A stretch of DNA of 64,000 bases from Rhodococcoides fascians A44A. Its GTDB lineage: Bacteria; Actinomycetota; Actinomycetes; Mycobacteriales; Mycobacteriaceae. Location: assembly GCF_000760735.1 (NCBI RefSeq), contig NZ_JMEX01000004.1:310947-374946 (forward strand), in the 5' to 3' direction. The notes beneath the pieces were generated by a model that worked only from the letters and a program-made list of their open reading frames with translations, had not been told where the DNA came from and made no database searches. This document shows, piece after piece, positions 46,954-57,499 of this stretch (position 1 is its first letter; the number at the start of each line of letters is the position of its first letter). The position numbers were made by a program, and so were the translations under genes.

Positions 46954-47605
46954 TGGCCACCCGTGCCGACGCATTCCACACGTCGAGGCGCCAGCCGAGA
47001 TTCTCGCCCTCTCCGTGGCTGCTCAACTGCACCCAACTCGTGTTGGACAGTCCGCCGAGGACCGGCCACCGGTCCACCGGCAGGTCCAGCAACGCCGCGG
47101 TCAGGGCGGCGATCTGACCGCCGTGAGCGACGAGGACGACGGGTGCGTTCGCCCCGTCGGCTCCCCACTCCGGTAGATCTGCGACGAGTTCCTGCACGAC
47201 GGGCAAGCTGCGGCGCGCGACGTCGATGCGGCTTTCGCCTCCTGGAGGTGACATCGTCGCGTCGGCGCGCCATGCGGCCCGAGCCCCGGGCGCGACGGCG
47301 TCGACATCGAGGTGGGTCAGACCCTGCCATTCGCCGAGGTGCGTCTCCCGGAGTCGCTGATCGGTGTCGACGACCACGTCCGACGCGTCACCGAGCGCAA
47401 CCGCGGTGTCGTAGGCGCGTCGCAGGTCGGAGGACACGATGCGGAGCGGTGAACGGGTCGCGAGTTCTGCGGCCGCGGTCTTGGCCTGGGATCGTCCGAG
47501 TTCGGTGAGGTCGGTGTCCAGCTGTCCCTGCATCCGGTCGCCTGCGTTGTACTCGGTCTGACCGTGGCGCAGCAGGATCAGCTGCCGTTTCGTCGGTTCG
47601 GTCAC
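46940..47605 (-). CDS. gpgP: Glucosyl-3-phosphoglycerate phosphatase
   Basis: The 221-residue histidine phosphatase has catalytic motif [17 protein letters not shown] with His and the second His in [12 protein letters not shown]. The branch differs from phosphoglycerate mutase and matches Rv2419c, which makes glucosylglycerate for methylglucose lipopolysaccharides. The linked octT supports this over a general phosphatase. The start is GTG at 47605, 3 bp after the rsfS stop. Confidence 0.9.
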   Translation of the reverse strand: MTEPTKRQLILLRHGQTEYNAGDRMQGQLDTDLTELGRSQAKTAAAELATRSPLRIVSSDLRRAYDTAVALGDASDVVVDTDQRLRETHLGEWQGLTHLDVDAVAPGARAAWRADATMSPPGGESRIDVARRSLPVVQELVADLPEWGADGANAPVVLVAHGGQIAALTAALLDLPVDRWPVLGGLSNTSWVQLSSHGEGENLGWRLDVWNASARVASDVL

Positions 47606-47608
47606 TGC

Positions 47609-48019
47609 TCAGGAATCCGAACCGTCGTCGCCTGCTGTCTCGGACGTCTCGGGACGCTCGCCGAGCCCGGGGACCTCGATGCTGGGGCAGTCCTTCCACA
47701 GTCGCTCGAGGGCGTAGAAGTTCCGCTCGTCGTTGTGCTGCACGTGCACGACGACGTCGACGTAGTCCAGCAGGGCCCAACGGCCTTCCCTGGTTCCTTC
47801 TTTGCGGACGGGCTTGAAGCCTTCTTCGCGGAGCTTGTCCTCGATGTTCTCGACGATCGCGTTGACCTGGCGCTCGTTGGGCGCCGAGGCGATGACGAAG
47901 CAGTCGGTGATGACCAACTGCTCCGAGACGTCGAGAACCACGACGTCGCTCGCCAGCTTGTCGTCGGCCGCGAGTGCCGCGATACGTGCGATCGAGGTGG
48001 CCTGGTCTGTAGCAGTCAC
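47609..48019 (-). CDS. rsfS: Ribosomal silencing factor RsfS
   Basis: The 136-residue protein binds L14 and blocks subunit joining in starvation. The Iojap/RsfS pattern is clear: LASDVVVLDVSEQLVITDCFVIASAPNERQV is the conserved core, followed by GRWALLDYVDVVVHVQ and RNFYALERLWKDCP. An acidic C-terminal tail of about 20 residues is lineage-specific. GTG at 48019 abuts the nadD stop, so the two are co-translated as usual. Confidence 0.96.
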   Translation of the reverse strand: MTATDQATSIARIAALAADDKLASDVVVLDVSEQLVITDCFVIASAPNERQVNAIVENIEDKLREEGFKPVRKEGTREGRWALLDYVDVVVHVQHNDERNFYALERLWKDCPSIEVPGLGERPETSETAGDDGSDS

Positions 48020-48748
48020 TTAACTTGTCTCCCGTTGTGTGGAACTCGAGTGTGTCGAACCGGCTTGTGTCTTCTGGGGGGCAGGCTCCGACATGGTGAC
48101 GGAGCCGTCGAGGCGCTGTTCGCCTCGTGGTCGGTAGAGGTTGCGCTTGGAGATGTACTGGACCACGCCGTCCGGAACCAGGTACCAGACCGGGCGATTC
48201 TCGCTGGCGCGTAGTCGGCATTCGGTGGAGCTGATCGCGAGGGCCGGGATCTCGATCAGCGTCAGGGCGTCCTTCGGCAGGTCTTGGAGATGATCCGCCA
48301 GGTGCTCGACACCCAGTTCGAAGCCCGGCCTCGATACTCCGACGAATTTGGCGAGCTCGAACAGTTCCTCCCAGTTCTGCCAGGTGAGGATGCTTTCCAG
48401 GGCGTCGGCGCCGGTGATGAAGTACAACTCGGCGCTGGGATGCTGCTCGCGCAGGTCACGAAGTGTGTCCACCGTGTAGGTGAGTTTCTCGCGGTCCACG
48501 TCGACGCGACTGACCGAGAACCGTGGATTCGACGCCGTCGCGATGACCGTCATGAGATAGCGATCCTCGGCCGGGCTGACGGCTTTGCCTTCCTTCTGCC
48601 ACGGTGTACCCGTCGGGACGAAGATGACCTCGTCGAGGCCGAAGCTGTTGGCGACCTCGCTCGCTGCCACGAGGTGGCCGTGGTGGATGGGATCGAACGT
48701 TCCGCCCATCACTCCCAGCCTGCGAACTACGTCGGGTTGTCGGTGCAC
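48020..48748 (-). CDS. nadD: Nicotinate-nucleotide adenylyltransferase
   Basis: The 242-residue enzyme converts NaMN to NaAD in NAD synthesis. The nucleotidyltransferase motifs are [20 protein letters not shown] and [15 protein letters not shown] (ISSTxxR). An extra C-terminal tail of about 35 residues ([19 protein letters not shown]) exceeds the family norm. The start is GTG at 48748. Linkage with rsfS and gpgP matches Rv2421c. Confidence 0.95.
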   Translation of the reverse strand: MHRQPDVVRRLGVMGGTFDPIHHGHLVAASEVANSFGLDEVIFVPTGTPWQKEGKAVSPAEDRYLMTVIATASNPRFSVSRVDVDREKLTYTVDTLRDLREQHPSAELYFITGADALESILTWQNWEELFELAKFVGVSRPGFELGVEHLADHLQDLPKDALTLIEIPALAISSTECRLRASENRPVWYLVPDGVVQYISKRNLYRPRGEQRLDGSVTMSEPAPQKTQAGSTHSSSTQRETS

Positions 48749-48772
48749 GATTGACGAGCTTACTTGCCGTGC

Positions 48773-50188
48773 TCAGACGGGAAGGAGTCGCGAGACGATG
48801 TCGCTCAGCTGCTGTGCCGATCGGCACTCGTACATTCCGATCACGTCGCTGTACACCTTCGCCGCGGAGTCGCCGGTCCCCCACTGACCCTTCGGTTCCG
48901 GATTGAGCCAGTACGCGTGTTTGGCCACCGCAACCGTTCGTGCCAGTGCGTCGAGCTTCGGATCCCGATAGTTCGTGCGGCCGTCGCCCAGGACGAGCAC
49001 CGAGGTTCGAGAGGTGACGGTGTGCGCGTACTTGTCGTCGAACGTCTCGAACGCGTTGCCGTAGTCGGAGTGGCCGTCGTAGATGATCAGCTCGGATTCC
49101 CGCATGATCCGGGACATGGCAGCTCCCAGGTCGCTTCCGGTGTCGAAGAATCGAGTCACCTCGTCCGTCGAGTCGATGAACGCGAACACGCGTACCCGCG
49201 AGAACTGCTCCCGCAGCGCGTGGACGAGCAACAACGTGAAGTGGCTGAAGCCTGCAACGGAACCGGAGACGTCGCACAGCACCACGAGCTCGGGACGCGC
49301 TCGCCTGGGCTTGCGCTGCACGAGATCGATGGGTACGCCTCCGGTGGACATCGATTTTCTGAGCGTCCGACGGAGATCGATCGAGCCGCGCGTGCTGCGC
49401 TGCCGTCTCGCGGCGAGGCGGCTCGCCAGCAGCCGCGCAAGTGGCGCGACGCTCCGCTTCAGGGCGACCATCTCGGTGTCCGACGCTCGGAGGAAGTCGA
49501 CTTCCTCGGCGAGCTTGGGAACGCCGTAGCTCGCGACGCGTTCCTTGCCGAGGCGCTCGGCGGCGCGGCGGCGAGTCTCCTTGTCCACCATCTTCTTCAG
49601 GTCGGCGATGCGCTGAGCGGCCGTCCGCTTCGCGACCTCGTCCTCGTACGATCCCGCGGACCGGTTCGACCCTGTCTCGGCGTTGCCGAGCAATCCTTCG
49701 AGTATCCGGCTGAGCAATGTGTCCGGAGCGACGTCCCGGAGAGCCTGGTACGCCGAGAACGACGGTCCGTTCGCCGATTTGTACTGGCCGAGCTCCTCGA
49801 CCATCTGCGCAGCGAGCATCTCGGTCAGGCCGATCGCCTCCTCGCTGCCGTCGACGAGCAGGTCGGTGATGAGTTCGCGGAGTGCGATGAAATCGACGTC
49901 TCCGTCGGGTGTGCGCGGAAGGGCGGTGTCTATCCGGCCGGAGTCGCGTTGCCCGGTAGCAGCAGGGAACCACAGGTCGAACAACGCGTCGTAGGTGTCG
50001 CGGTGCGTGGGCCGCCGCAACAGCGCGCAGGCCAGCCCTTCACGGAGCGCTTCGCGATCGAGCAGATCCAGAACCGCGAGCACGTGCCCCGCGTCCACGG
50101 TCTCCGACGGTCCGACGGATATGCCGCGCTTCCGCAGCGCCTCGACGAAGTCGACGAGGTGGCCGGGAAGCCCGTGCGGTGCAAGCAT
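48773..50188 (-). CDS. VWA-domain (CoxE-like) protein
   Basis: The 471-residue protein has a helical N-terminal half and a C-terminal von Willebrand factor A domain with the metal site LVVLCDVSGSVAGFSHF (DxSxS), followed by FIDSTDEVTRFF and VLGDGRTNY. It lies 1 bp downstream of a MoxR ATPase gene, the standard MoxR-VWA pair thought to act as a metal- or cofactor-insertion chaperone. CoxE-like members act in Mo-CO dehydrogenase maturation, but no such enzyme is nearby. Corresponds to Rv2425c. Confidence 0.9.
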   Translation of the reverse strand: MLAPHGLPGHLVDFVEALRKRGISVGPSETVDAGHVLAVLDLLDREALREGLACALLRRPTHRDTYDALFDLWFPAATGQRDSGRIDTALPRTPDGDVDFIALRELITDLLVDGSEEAIGLTEMLAAQMVEELGQYKSANGPSFSAYQALRDVAPDTLLSRILEGLLGNAETGSNRSAGSYEDEVAKRTAAQRIADLKKMVDKETRRRAAERLGKERVASYGVPKLAEEVDFLRASDTEMVALKRSVAPLARLLASRLAARRQRSTRGSIDLRRTLRKSMSTGGVPIDLVQRKPRRARPELVVLCDVSGSVAGFSHFTLLLVHALREQFSRVRVFAFIDSTDEVTRFFDTGSDLGAAMSRIMRESELIIYDGHSDYGNAFETFDDKYAHTVTSRTSVLVLGDGRTNYRDPKLDALARTVAVAKHAYWLNPEPKGQWGTGDSAAKVYSDVIGMYECRSAQQLSDIVSRLLPV

Positions 50189-50189
50189 G

Positions 50190-51077
50190 TCAGTTCAACC
50201 GGAGCTCGGCCGCGGCCTTGTCCTGATCGGACCGGTGCTTGAGCACGACCCCGAGCGTGGCACGGACCGCGTCGTCGTCGAGAGTGTCCATGCCGAGCGC
50301 GAGCAGGGTACGTCCCCAGTCGATCGTCTCCGCTACCGACGGCAACTTCTTGAGTTGCATCGCCCGCATGACGCGCACGACGCGCACCAGCTGCTCGGCG
50401 ATGGCCTCGGGGAGCTCGGGTACACGGCTCGCGAGGATCTTGCGTTCGAGGTCGGCATCCGGAAAATCGAGATGCAGGAACAGGCAGCGCCGCTTCAGGG
50501 CCTCGGACAGCTCACGGGTGGCGTTGGAGGTGAGGACCGTGAACGGTCGCCGCACCGCCGTGATGGTGCCGAGTTCGGGGATGGTGACGGCGAAGTCACT
50601 GAGCACCTCGAGAAGCAGGCCCTCGATCTCGACGTCGGCCTTGTCCGTTTCGTCGATCAACAGCACCGTCGGATCCTCGCGGCGGATGGCCTGGAGAAGT
50701 GGGCGGGCCAGCAGGAATTCCTCGGAGAACACATCCAGCTTGGTCTCGTCCCAGCCGGCGGACCCGGTGGTGCTGGATTGGATGCGGAGGATCTGCTTGG
50801 CGTGGTTCCACTCGTACAGCGCACGGGCCTCGTCGACGCCTTCGTAGCACTGCAGACGCACCAGTTCTGCGCCCGCTGTCTGCGCGACGGCCCGCGCGAG
50901 CTCTGTCTTGCCCACGCCCGCCGGTCCCTCGATGAGAAGCGGCTTACCGAGCCGGTCCGCGAGAAACACCGACGTCGCCGTCGCCTTGTTCGCGAGGTAT
51001 CCCGTCTCGGCGAGCTTGGTCACGACGTCGTCGACGCTCGCGAACAAAGGTGGTGTCGTCGGTAATGCTCGATCCAC
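50190..51077 (-). CDS. MoxR-family AAA+ ATPase
   Basis: The roughly 295-residue ATPase has Walker A EGPAGVGKTELARA, Walker B VLLIDETDKAD, sensor I TSNATRELSEALKRRCLFL and an arginine finger region. GTG at 51077 is the best start: AGAGGA lies upstream; two upstream GTG codons would overlap or touch the proA end and lack ribosome sites. With the VWA gene it forms a two-gene chaperone module of unknown client. Corresponds to Rv2426c. Confidence 0.9.
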   Translation of the reverse strand: MDRALPTTPPLFASVDDVVTKLAETGYLANKATATSVFLADRLGKPLLIEGPAGVGKTELARAVAQTAGAELVRLQCYEGVDEARALYEWNHAKQILRIQSSTTGSAGWDETKLDVFSEEFLLARPLLQAIRREDPTVLLIDETDKADVEIEGLLLEVLSDFAVTIPELGTITAVRRPFTVLTSNATRELSEALKRRCLFLHLDFPDADLERKILASRVPELPEAIAEQLVRVVRVMRAMQLKKLPSVAETIDWGRTLLALGMDTLDDDAVRATLGVVLKHRSDQDKAAAELRLN

Positions 51078-51127
51078 GGTCAATCCTCTCGGGTTCTGCT
51101 TCGGGACCTCGGTCACTCCGGGCACGA

Positions 51128-52396
51128 TCAGACCGGTCGGGTGTGCCCCTCGCCCCAGACGATCCACTTGGTCGACGTGAGCTCCGGAAGACCCATCGGG
51201 CCTCGGGCGTGCAACTTCTGGGTGGAGATGCCGATTTCGGCGCCGAAGCCGAACTGCTCTCCATCGGTGAAGGCAGTCGACGCATTCACCATGACGGCAG
51301 CGGCGTCGACTCGCGTCGTGAACTCGCGTGCGGCACCGAGGTCTGCGGTGACGATGGCCTCCGTGTGTCCGGTGCCGTAGGTGTCGATGTGCGAGATCGC
51401 GGCGTCGATTCCGTCGACGACCTTCAACGCGACGTCGAGAGACAGGTACTCCTCGGACCAGTCCTTCTCCGTCGCGGGCACCAATCCGGGCAGGTCACCG
51501 TGCACGACGACACTGTGCGCCTGGAATGCCTGCAGCAGACGCGGAACCGCGACGTCCGCAATCGATTGGTCGACCAGAATGGTTTCCGCCGCATTGCACA
51601 CGCTGACTCGTCGAGTCTTGGAGTTCAGGGCGATCTTCTCCGCGGTATCGAGGTCCGCGGCCGAGTGCACGTAGATGTGGCAGTTGCCGACACCGGTCTC
51701 GATCGTCGGCACCGTCGCATCACGAACGACTGCCGAGATCAGTCCGGCTCCGCCGCGCGGAATGACGACGTCGACGAGGCCGCGGGCCTGGATCAGGTGG
51801 GTGACCGTGGAGCGATCGGAGCTACGCAGAAGCTGCACGGCGTCGACGGGTAGTCCGCCGGCTGCGAGCGAGCCCCCGATAGCGTCGACGAGAGCGGCGT
51901 TGGATCGTGCCGCGGAGGAGGATCCCCGCAGCAGCGCGGCGTTACCGGACTTGAAGGCAAGACCGAAGGCGTCGACCGTCACGTTCGGCCGCGCTTCGTA
52001 GACCATTCCGACGACGCCCAGCGGAACGCGCTGTTGACGAATCTCCAGACCGTTCGGCAGCGTCGAGCCCCGAACGACCTCCCCGACCGGGTCCGGTAGG
52101 CCGGCGACCTGGCGCAGACCGGCGGCGATTCCGTCGATGCGAGCGTCGGTCAACCTGAGGCGATCGAGCAGACCCTCGTCGGTGCCGGCGGCACGTGCGG
52201 CCTCGACGTCCGCAGTGTTGGCTTCGATGACCTGTGGAGCTGCGGCGAGCACTGCGTCCGCCGCTGCATGGAGCGCAGCATCCTTCTCGGCGGTGGTGAG
52301 GAGGGCCAGGGTGCGGGAGGCGATCCTCGCTCGCTTGGCCGCGGCATGAACGAGTTCACGCTCGTCCACCTGTTCGTGGGTGGGTGCTGCAGTCAT
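51128..52396 (-). CDS. proA: Gamma-glutamyl phosphate reductase
   Basis: The 422-residue enzyme catalyses the NADPH-dependent second step of proline synthesis. The aldehyde-dehydrogenase-like fold shows [45 protein letters not shown] and the catalytic Cys in [17 protein letters not shown]. The end [18 protein letters not shown] is typical. ATG at 52396. It is the last gene of the mycobacteria-like block and diverges from an old-yellow-enzyme gene. Confidence 0.97.
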   Translation of the reverse strand: MTAAPTHEQVDERELVHAAAKRARIASRTLALLTTAEKDAALHAAADAVLAAAPQVIEANTADVEAARAAGTDEGLLDRLRLTDARIDGIAAGLRQVAGLPDPVGEVVRGSTLPNGLEIRQQRVPLGVVGMVYEARPNVTVDAFGLAFKSGNAALLRGSSSAARSNAALVDAIGGSLAAGGLPVDAVQLLRSSDRSTVTHLIQARGLVDVVIPRGGAGLISAVVRDATVPTIETGVGNCHIYVHSAADLDTAEKIALNSKTRRVSVCNAAETILVDQSIADVAVPRLLQAFQAHSVVVHGDLPGLVPATEKDWSEEYLSLDVALKVVDGIDAAISHIDTYGTGHTEAIVTADLGAAREFTTRVDAAAVMVNASTAFTDGEQFGFGAEIGISTQKLHARGPMGLPELTSTKWIVWGEGHTRPV

Positions 52397-52532
52397 GCAC
52401 TACACACTAACCGTCCTGCACGGACGTTCCTGCAGTCGGTGAGTCGGCGCAACGGAGTCGGGAATGACGACGCCGTCGCGTCGGTTGCCACGCTTCGAGG
52501 GTCTGCACTTCGACCGGCAGCCCGTCTCGTGA

Positions 52533-53648
<1,116 letters not shown>

Positions 53649-53702
53649 CCGGCACCGCACAACTTCCAACAGTGACGGGTAGAGAAGACGAGAAGTGGTG
53701 AT

Positions 53703-54665
53703 TCAGCCTACGAAGCCCAATTTCTTGTCGACCACGTTGACGAGGTCCGCGGACCGGGAGTAGTTGTCGAAGTTGGCGACGAACAACTCGGACAGTCTTT
53801 CTCGCCACCCGCGCGCGTCACCGCTCATGTGCGGTGTGACCACGAGGTTCTCGGTGGTCCAGATCGGGCTGTCGGCCGGCAGCGGTTCGATCTCGAACAC
53901 GTCCAACGCGGCCCCTGCTATGTGCCCTGCCCGGAGTTGCACCAGCAGCGCTTCGGTGTCGAGCAGTTCTCCCCTACCTACGTTGATCACTCGCACACCG
54001 GGTTTCGTGGCAGCCAACACGTCGGCGCTGACCAGACCTCGCGTCGAGTCGGTCAGCGGAGCAACGAGCACGAGGTAGTCCACGTCGGACACGACCTGGC
54101 CCAGGTCCGAACTGGCGTGCACCACACCGAAGTCCGCGTCGCTCGATCTGGCCGTACGACCCACACCGGACACCTTCATTCCGACGGCTCTCAGCACACG
54201 GCCGATCTCGCGACCGATGGCACCGGTGCCGACGACCATGGCATGAGCGTCGTCGATGCGTTCGGTTTCCCTGTGCCTCCACTCCTTTCGCTGCTGGAGC
54301 GCAGCGGAACCAGCTGCATCCTTCGCGAAGGCGAGCACCTGCCCGAGAACGTACTCGGCGATCGGTCGGTCGAAGATTCCGCGTGAGTTCGTCACCACGA
54401 CGTCGGAATCGGCCAGATCGTCGAACATGAGCGAGTCGACTCCGGCGGCTGCGATGTGAATCCATTTCAGCGAGTCGCACCTGCTCCACACCTGCTCGAC
54501 CGCGGACGAGAAGAAGTCCCACAGCAGCAGCACGTCCGCCCCGGGGACGGCATCCGCGAGAGTGTCGGCGGTGGCGTATCGGACTTCCGCCGCCGCGGAC
54601 ACCGTCTCCATGCCGACAGGCAGATCGTCGGCATGGAGAACGACGACAACAGGCTTGTCCACCAC
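53703..54665 (-). CDS. D-2-hydroxyacid dehydrogenase
   Basis: The 320-residue NAD(P)-dependent dehydrogenase has nucleotide motif MVVGTGAIGREIGRVL, the catalytic Arg in INVGRGELLDTEALL, Glu in DVFEIEPLP and His in VVTPHMSGD. It groups with GhrA/glyoxylate-reductase-like members. The start is GTG at 54665, sharing bases with the MFS stop (TAGTG). Last gene of the catabolic cluster. It could reduce or oxidise a 2-oxo acid product of the pathway. Confidence 0.92.
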   Translation of the reverse strand: MVDKPVVVVLHADDLPVGMETVSAAAEVRYATADTLADAVPGADVLLLWDFFSSAVEQVWSRCDSLKWIHIAAAGVDSLMFDDLADSDVVVTNSRGIFDRPIAEYVLGQVLAFAKDAAGSAALQQRKEWRHRETERIDDAHAMVVGTGAIGREIGRVLRAVGMKVSGVGRTARSSDADFGVVHASSDLGQVVSDVDYLVLVAPLTDSTRGLVSADVLAATKPGVRVINVGRGELLDTEALLVQLRAGHIAGAALDVFEIEPLPADSPIWTTENLVVTPHMSGDARGWRERLSELFVANFDNYSRSADLVNVVDKKLGFVG

Positions 54666-56146
54666 TACTTCTTGTACCCCACGAGTTCCACACCGGACGC
54701 CGCGACCTCGTCGTCGTTGTCACCCGGGCACTGACTGCCCCGCAGCGAACGTCCTGCTGTTTCCGGCATCAGCATGATCGGCACGAACGCAATGGCCGCG
54801 GCGAGCATCATGTACCAGCCGGGGATCAAGTTCGATCCGGTCCTGTCGATCAGGAACGTCAGGATCAGGGGTGCAGTACCACCGAACAGCGACGTCGAGA
54901 CGTTGTAGCCGATGGCGAACGCGCCGTAACGCACCTGCGTCGGGAACAGTGCCGGCAGGGTCGAGGAGACGCACGAGCACATGATCACCAGCAGGATGCC
55001 GAGTCCGAGCAGTCCGATGGACTGACCGACGAGGCCGGTGTTGATGATGAGCAGGAACAGCGGAACGCTGAACACGAAATACCCGACGCATGCGGCCAGC
55101 AACAGCGGTTTCCGGCCGATTCGATCGGACAGAGATCCGATCGGGTTGATGATGGCCATCATGATCAACATGATGATCACGAGAGTGAAGTTGGACTGAG
55201 TTGTGCTGTGGCCCAGAGTGTCGCTGAGATAGGACGGCAGGAACGTCAGCACCGTGTAGTACGCGATGTTGAGCAGCAGCACGAATCCCATCAGGATGAG
55301 AATGCGCTGCCAGTACGTCATCGTCGTCTTCAGCGACGCGATGGCACCGCCGCCCGATGCACCCTCGGAGACCGTTTCGCCGTCTGCCTTCGCTTCGGAG
55401 AACACCGGAGAGTCCTCGAGCCGCGTCCGCAGCCACAGCGCGACGATGCCGAGCGGCAAGGTCAGAAGGAACGGAATGCGCCAGCCCCATGCCTCCATGG
55501 TGTCGTCGCCGAGACCGAGGTTGAGCAGGGTGCAGAGAGTAGCACCGGCGACAGTGCCTGCCAGAGTGCCGAATTCGAGGAACGAACCGAAGAATCCTCG
55601 GCGACGGTCCGGTGCGTACTCGGCCATGAACACGGCCGCGCCGCCGTACTCGCCACCGGTGGAGAAGCCCTGGACCAGTCGGCAGACGAGCAGCAGGATC
55701 GGGGCGAGGATTCCGATCGTGTCGAATGTGGGGAGAATGCCGATGGCCGCTGTGGCGATCGACATCATCGTCACCGTCAGGACCAGGACCTTCTGCCTGC
55801 CGATGCGGTCTCCCAGTGGGCCGAGCACGATGCCACCGATAGGCCGGATGATGAACGATGCCGCGAGCACTGCGAAAGTGGACAGCAGGCTCGCTCCCCC
55901 GTCCTCCGACGGGAAGAAGTTTGCCGCGATGTACACCGCGAGGTAGCCGTACACTGCGTAGTCGAACCATTCGACTGCGTTACCGAGTGCCGAACCGCCG
56001 ATGGCACGGTGCAGGATTTTGGTCTCCTCCGGATTCAATTCGGAGGTGTCGGGCGGATAACCGGTAGGACTTCCGTGTCCCCCTGTTCTGGCTTTACTAC
56101 TGTCGGACCCACTGCTGTCGGACCCACTGCTGGACGACTGTGTCAC
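54665..56146 (-). CDS. MFS transporter, ProP/MHS-like
   Basis: The 493-residue importer has 12 membrane segments. Metabolite:H+ symporter family motifs are present: GNAVEWFDYAVYGYLAVYIA, GPLGDRIGRQKVLVLTV, QGFSTGGEYGGAAVFMAEYAP and a second GSLSDRIGRKPLL. These are features of ProP, KgtP and CitA, which carry betaine, proline, ectoine or dicarboxylates. The cytoplasmic N terminus contains a Ser-Gly-Asp repeat (15-bp DNA repeat at 56100-56129). The start is GTG at 56146. It is the likely substrate importer for the adjacent catabolic enzymes. Confidence 0.9.
   Translation of the reverse strand: MTQSSSSGSDSSGSDSSKARTGGHGSPTGYPPDTSELNPEETKILHRAIGGSALGNAVEWFDYAVYGYLAVYIAANFFPSEDGGASLLSTFAVLAASFIIRPIGGIVLGPLGDRIGRQKVLVLTVTMMSIATAAIGILPTFDTIGILAPILLLVCRLVQGFSTGGEYGGAAVFMAEYAPDRRRGFFGSFLEFGTLAGTVAGATLCTLLNLGLGDDTMEAWGWRIPFLLTLPLGIVALWLRTRLEDSPVFSEAKADGETVSEGASGGGAIASLKTTMTYWQRILILMGFVLLLNIAYYTVLTFLPSYLSDTLGHSTTQSNFTLVIIMLIMMAIINPIGSLSDRIGRKPLLLAACVGYFVFSVPLFLLIINTGLVGQSIGLLGLGILLVIMCSCVSSTLPALFPTQVRYGAFAIGYNVSTSLFGGTAPLILTFLIDRTGSNLIPGWYMMLAAAIAFVPIMLMPETAGRSLRGSQCPGDNDDEVAASGVELVGYKK
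56100..56129. repeat. 15-bp tandem repeat inside the MFS gene
   Basis: CTGTCGGACCCACTG occurs twice in perfect tandem (56100-56114 and 56115-56129), coding for Ser-Gly-Ser-Asp type repeats in the N-terminal tail. Confidence 0.9.
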
Positions 56147-56242
56147 GGCCGGAATACCTCTCGCTTTGTGTACAAACGTGGAGCGTCGGGTTGGTACTTC
56201 GCAGCGTTTCACACTACGGAAGCTGATGTTCGCGTTTTCGCA

Positions 56243-57499
56243 CTACCCCTTGGACCTGGACAAAACTGCAGGTAGCGCAACGATTCTGGACGCCATCAAT
56301 GCGTACGCCCTTGCGCTGTCGCACAATTGCTGGACCGACACCGATTCGTCGGGTTGATGAGCCTGCGTTTCGATCTCACCCGGTCCCAACACGACGACCG
56401 GCGTACCCAGATCTCGGGCGACGAAACCTCCGTCGCACGATGCGGTCCACACGTCGGTCCCGCGAGAGCCGACGGCGTCGGTCACCGCAGCGACCGCCGC
56501 GACTGCTGTGTCACTGTTCTCGCTGGTCAGAAAGCCAGGCATCTCCATCGAAACGCCAACGGAGACTTCGATGCCGTCACCGGTGATACCGGCGTCGTCG
56601 ATCGAGAGGCGCAGCTCGCGGGCGATCTCGTGTGCGTCTTCGCCGGGCAGAAGCCGCCGATCGACGGTGAGGACGCACCGATCGGCGACCATCGAGGTTC
56701 CGGTACCACCGTCGATCGTGCCGACGTTCCAGGTCGCGGGACCGAGGACAGGGTGCGGGTTCTGCCGCATCCGAACTGCGGACCTCTCGACGAGTCCGAC
56801 GATCTTCGCCGCGGCCGCGATCGCGTTGCGACCGTTGCTCGGCCTCCCGGCGTGCGCGGATCTGCCCGTCACCACGATCTCCAGGTTCGCCGCACCCCGG
56901 CACCCGGTGATCGTCACGAGGTCTGTCGGCTCCGCGACAATGCAGTGCGAGTACCTCGGCGACGGTCGACTCGGTGCGTTGCCCCTCTGCACGAACGCTC
57001 TGATCCCGAGACCGGTGTCCTCCTCGTCGACGAGGCAAGCGAGCGAGATCGGTGCAGTGAGTTCGCTTGCACTGCGCTCGATCGCGGCCATCGCCACGAC
57101 CACGGCGGCCAGACCACCCTTCATGTCGCACGCGCCGCGGCCGTACAGTCGACCGTCCCGTGTCGTTGCACGAAACGGGTCCGTCGACCAACCACCCCCG
57201 GCGGGAACGACGTCGGAGTGGCCGACGAACAGAACACCCGAATCCCCTGATTTCCCTGATTCTCCTGATTCCCCTATCGAGACAATCACATTCGGGCGAC
57301 CTGGCGCTACCTCCACCATTTCCACTCGAAATCCCAGATCGCGACACCGTGAGGCAAGAACATGCGCGACGCCGCCCTCGGTACCACCTGGGTTCTCACC
57401 ACCGGCATCGATCAACGCCGAAGCCAGAGAGACGATCTCGTCGGTGTCGATGGATCGGAGCAGAGAGTTCTCGAAGTCGGTGACTTCCTTCGTGGTCAT
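56243..57499 (-). CDS. M20-family deacylase/peptidase (ArgE/DapE-like)
   Basis: The 418-residue di-metal hydrolase has the metal motifs GVLFVGHSDVVPAGG, YGRGACDMKGGLAAVV and CLVDEEDTGLG, plus the dimerisation lid (EIVVTGRSAHAGRPSNGRNA) and C-terminal His region (IETQAHQPDESVSV). Its family removes acyl groups from amino acids and diamines (ArgE, DapE, diaminobutyrate-like substrates). A nine-base repeat codes GESGESGKSGDSG near residue 75. ATG at 57499 overlaps the aminotransferase stop (ATGA). Probable deacylase of the hydrolysed substrate in this cluster. Confidence 0.92.
   Translation of the reverse strand: MTTKEVTDFENSLLRSIDTDEIVSLASALIDAGGENPGGTEGGVAHVLASRCRDLGFRVEMVEVAPGRPNVIVSIGESGESGKSGDSGVLFVGHSDVVPAGGGWSTDPFRATTRDGRLYGRGACDMKGGLAAVVVAMAAIERSASELTAPISLACLVDEEDTGLGIRAFVQRGNAPSRPSPRYSHCIVAEPTDLVTITGCRGAANLEIVVTGRSAHAGRPSNGRNAIAAAAKIVGLVERSAVRMRQNPHPVLGPATWNVGTIDGGTGTSMVADRCVLTVDRRLLPGEDAHEIARELRLSIDDAGITGDGIEVSVGVSMEMPGFLTSENSDTAVAAVAAVTDAVGSRGTDVWTASCDGGFVARDLGTPVVVLGPGEIETQAHQPDESVSVQQLCDSARAYALMASRIVALPAVLSRSKG
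57241..57276. repeat. 9-bp microsatellite in the M20 gene
   Basis: Four imperfect 9-bp units at 57241-57276 (such as ATTCTCCTG and ATTCCCCTA) encode Gly-(Glu/Lys/Asp)-Ser repeats in a surface loop just before the first metal motif. Confidence 0.85.

Noticed and set aside
48456-49973. Minus-strand frame of 505 codons overlapping nadD and the VWA gene
   Set aside because: Arg-rich shadow in a different frame of two genes that have clear family motifs.
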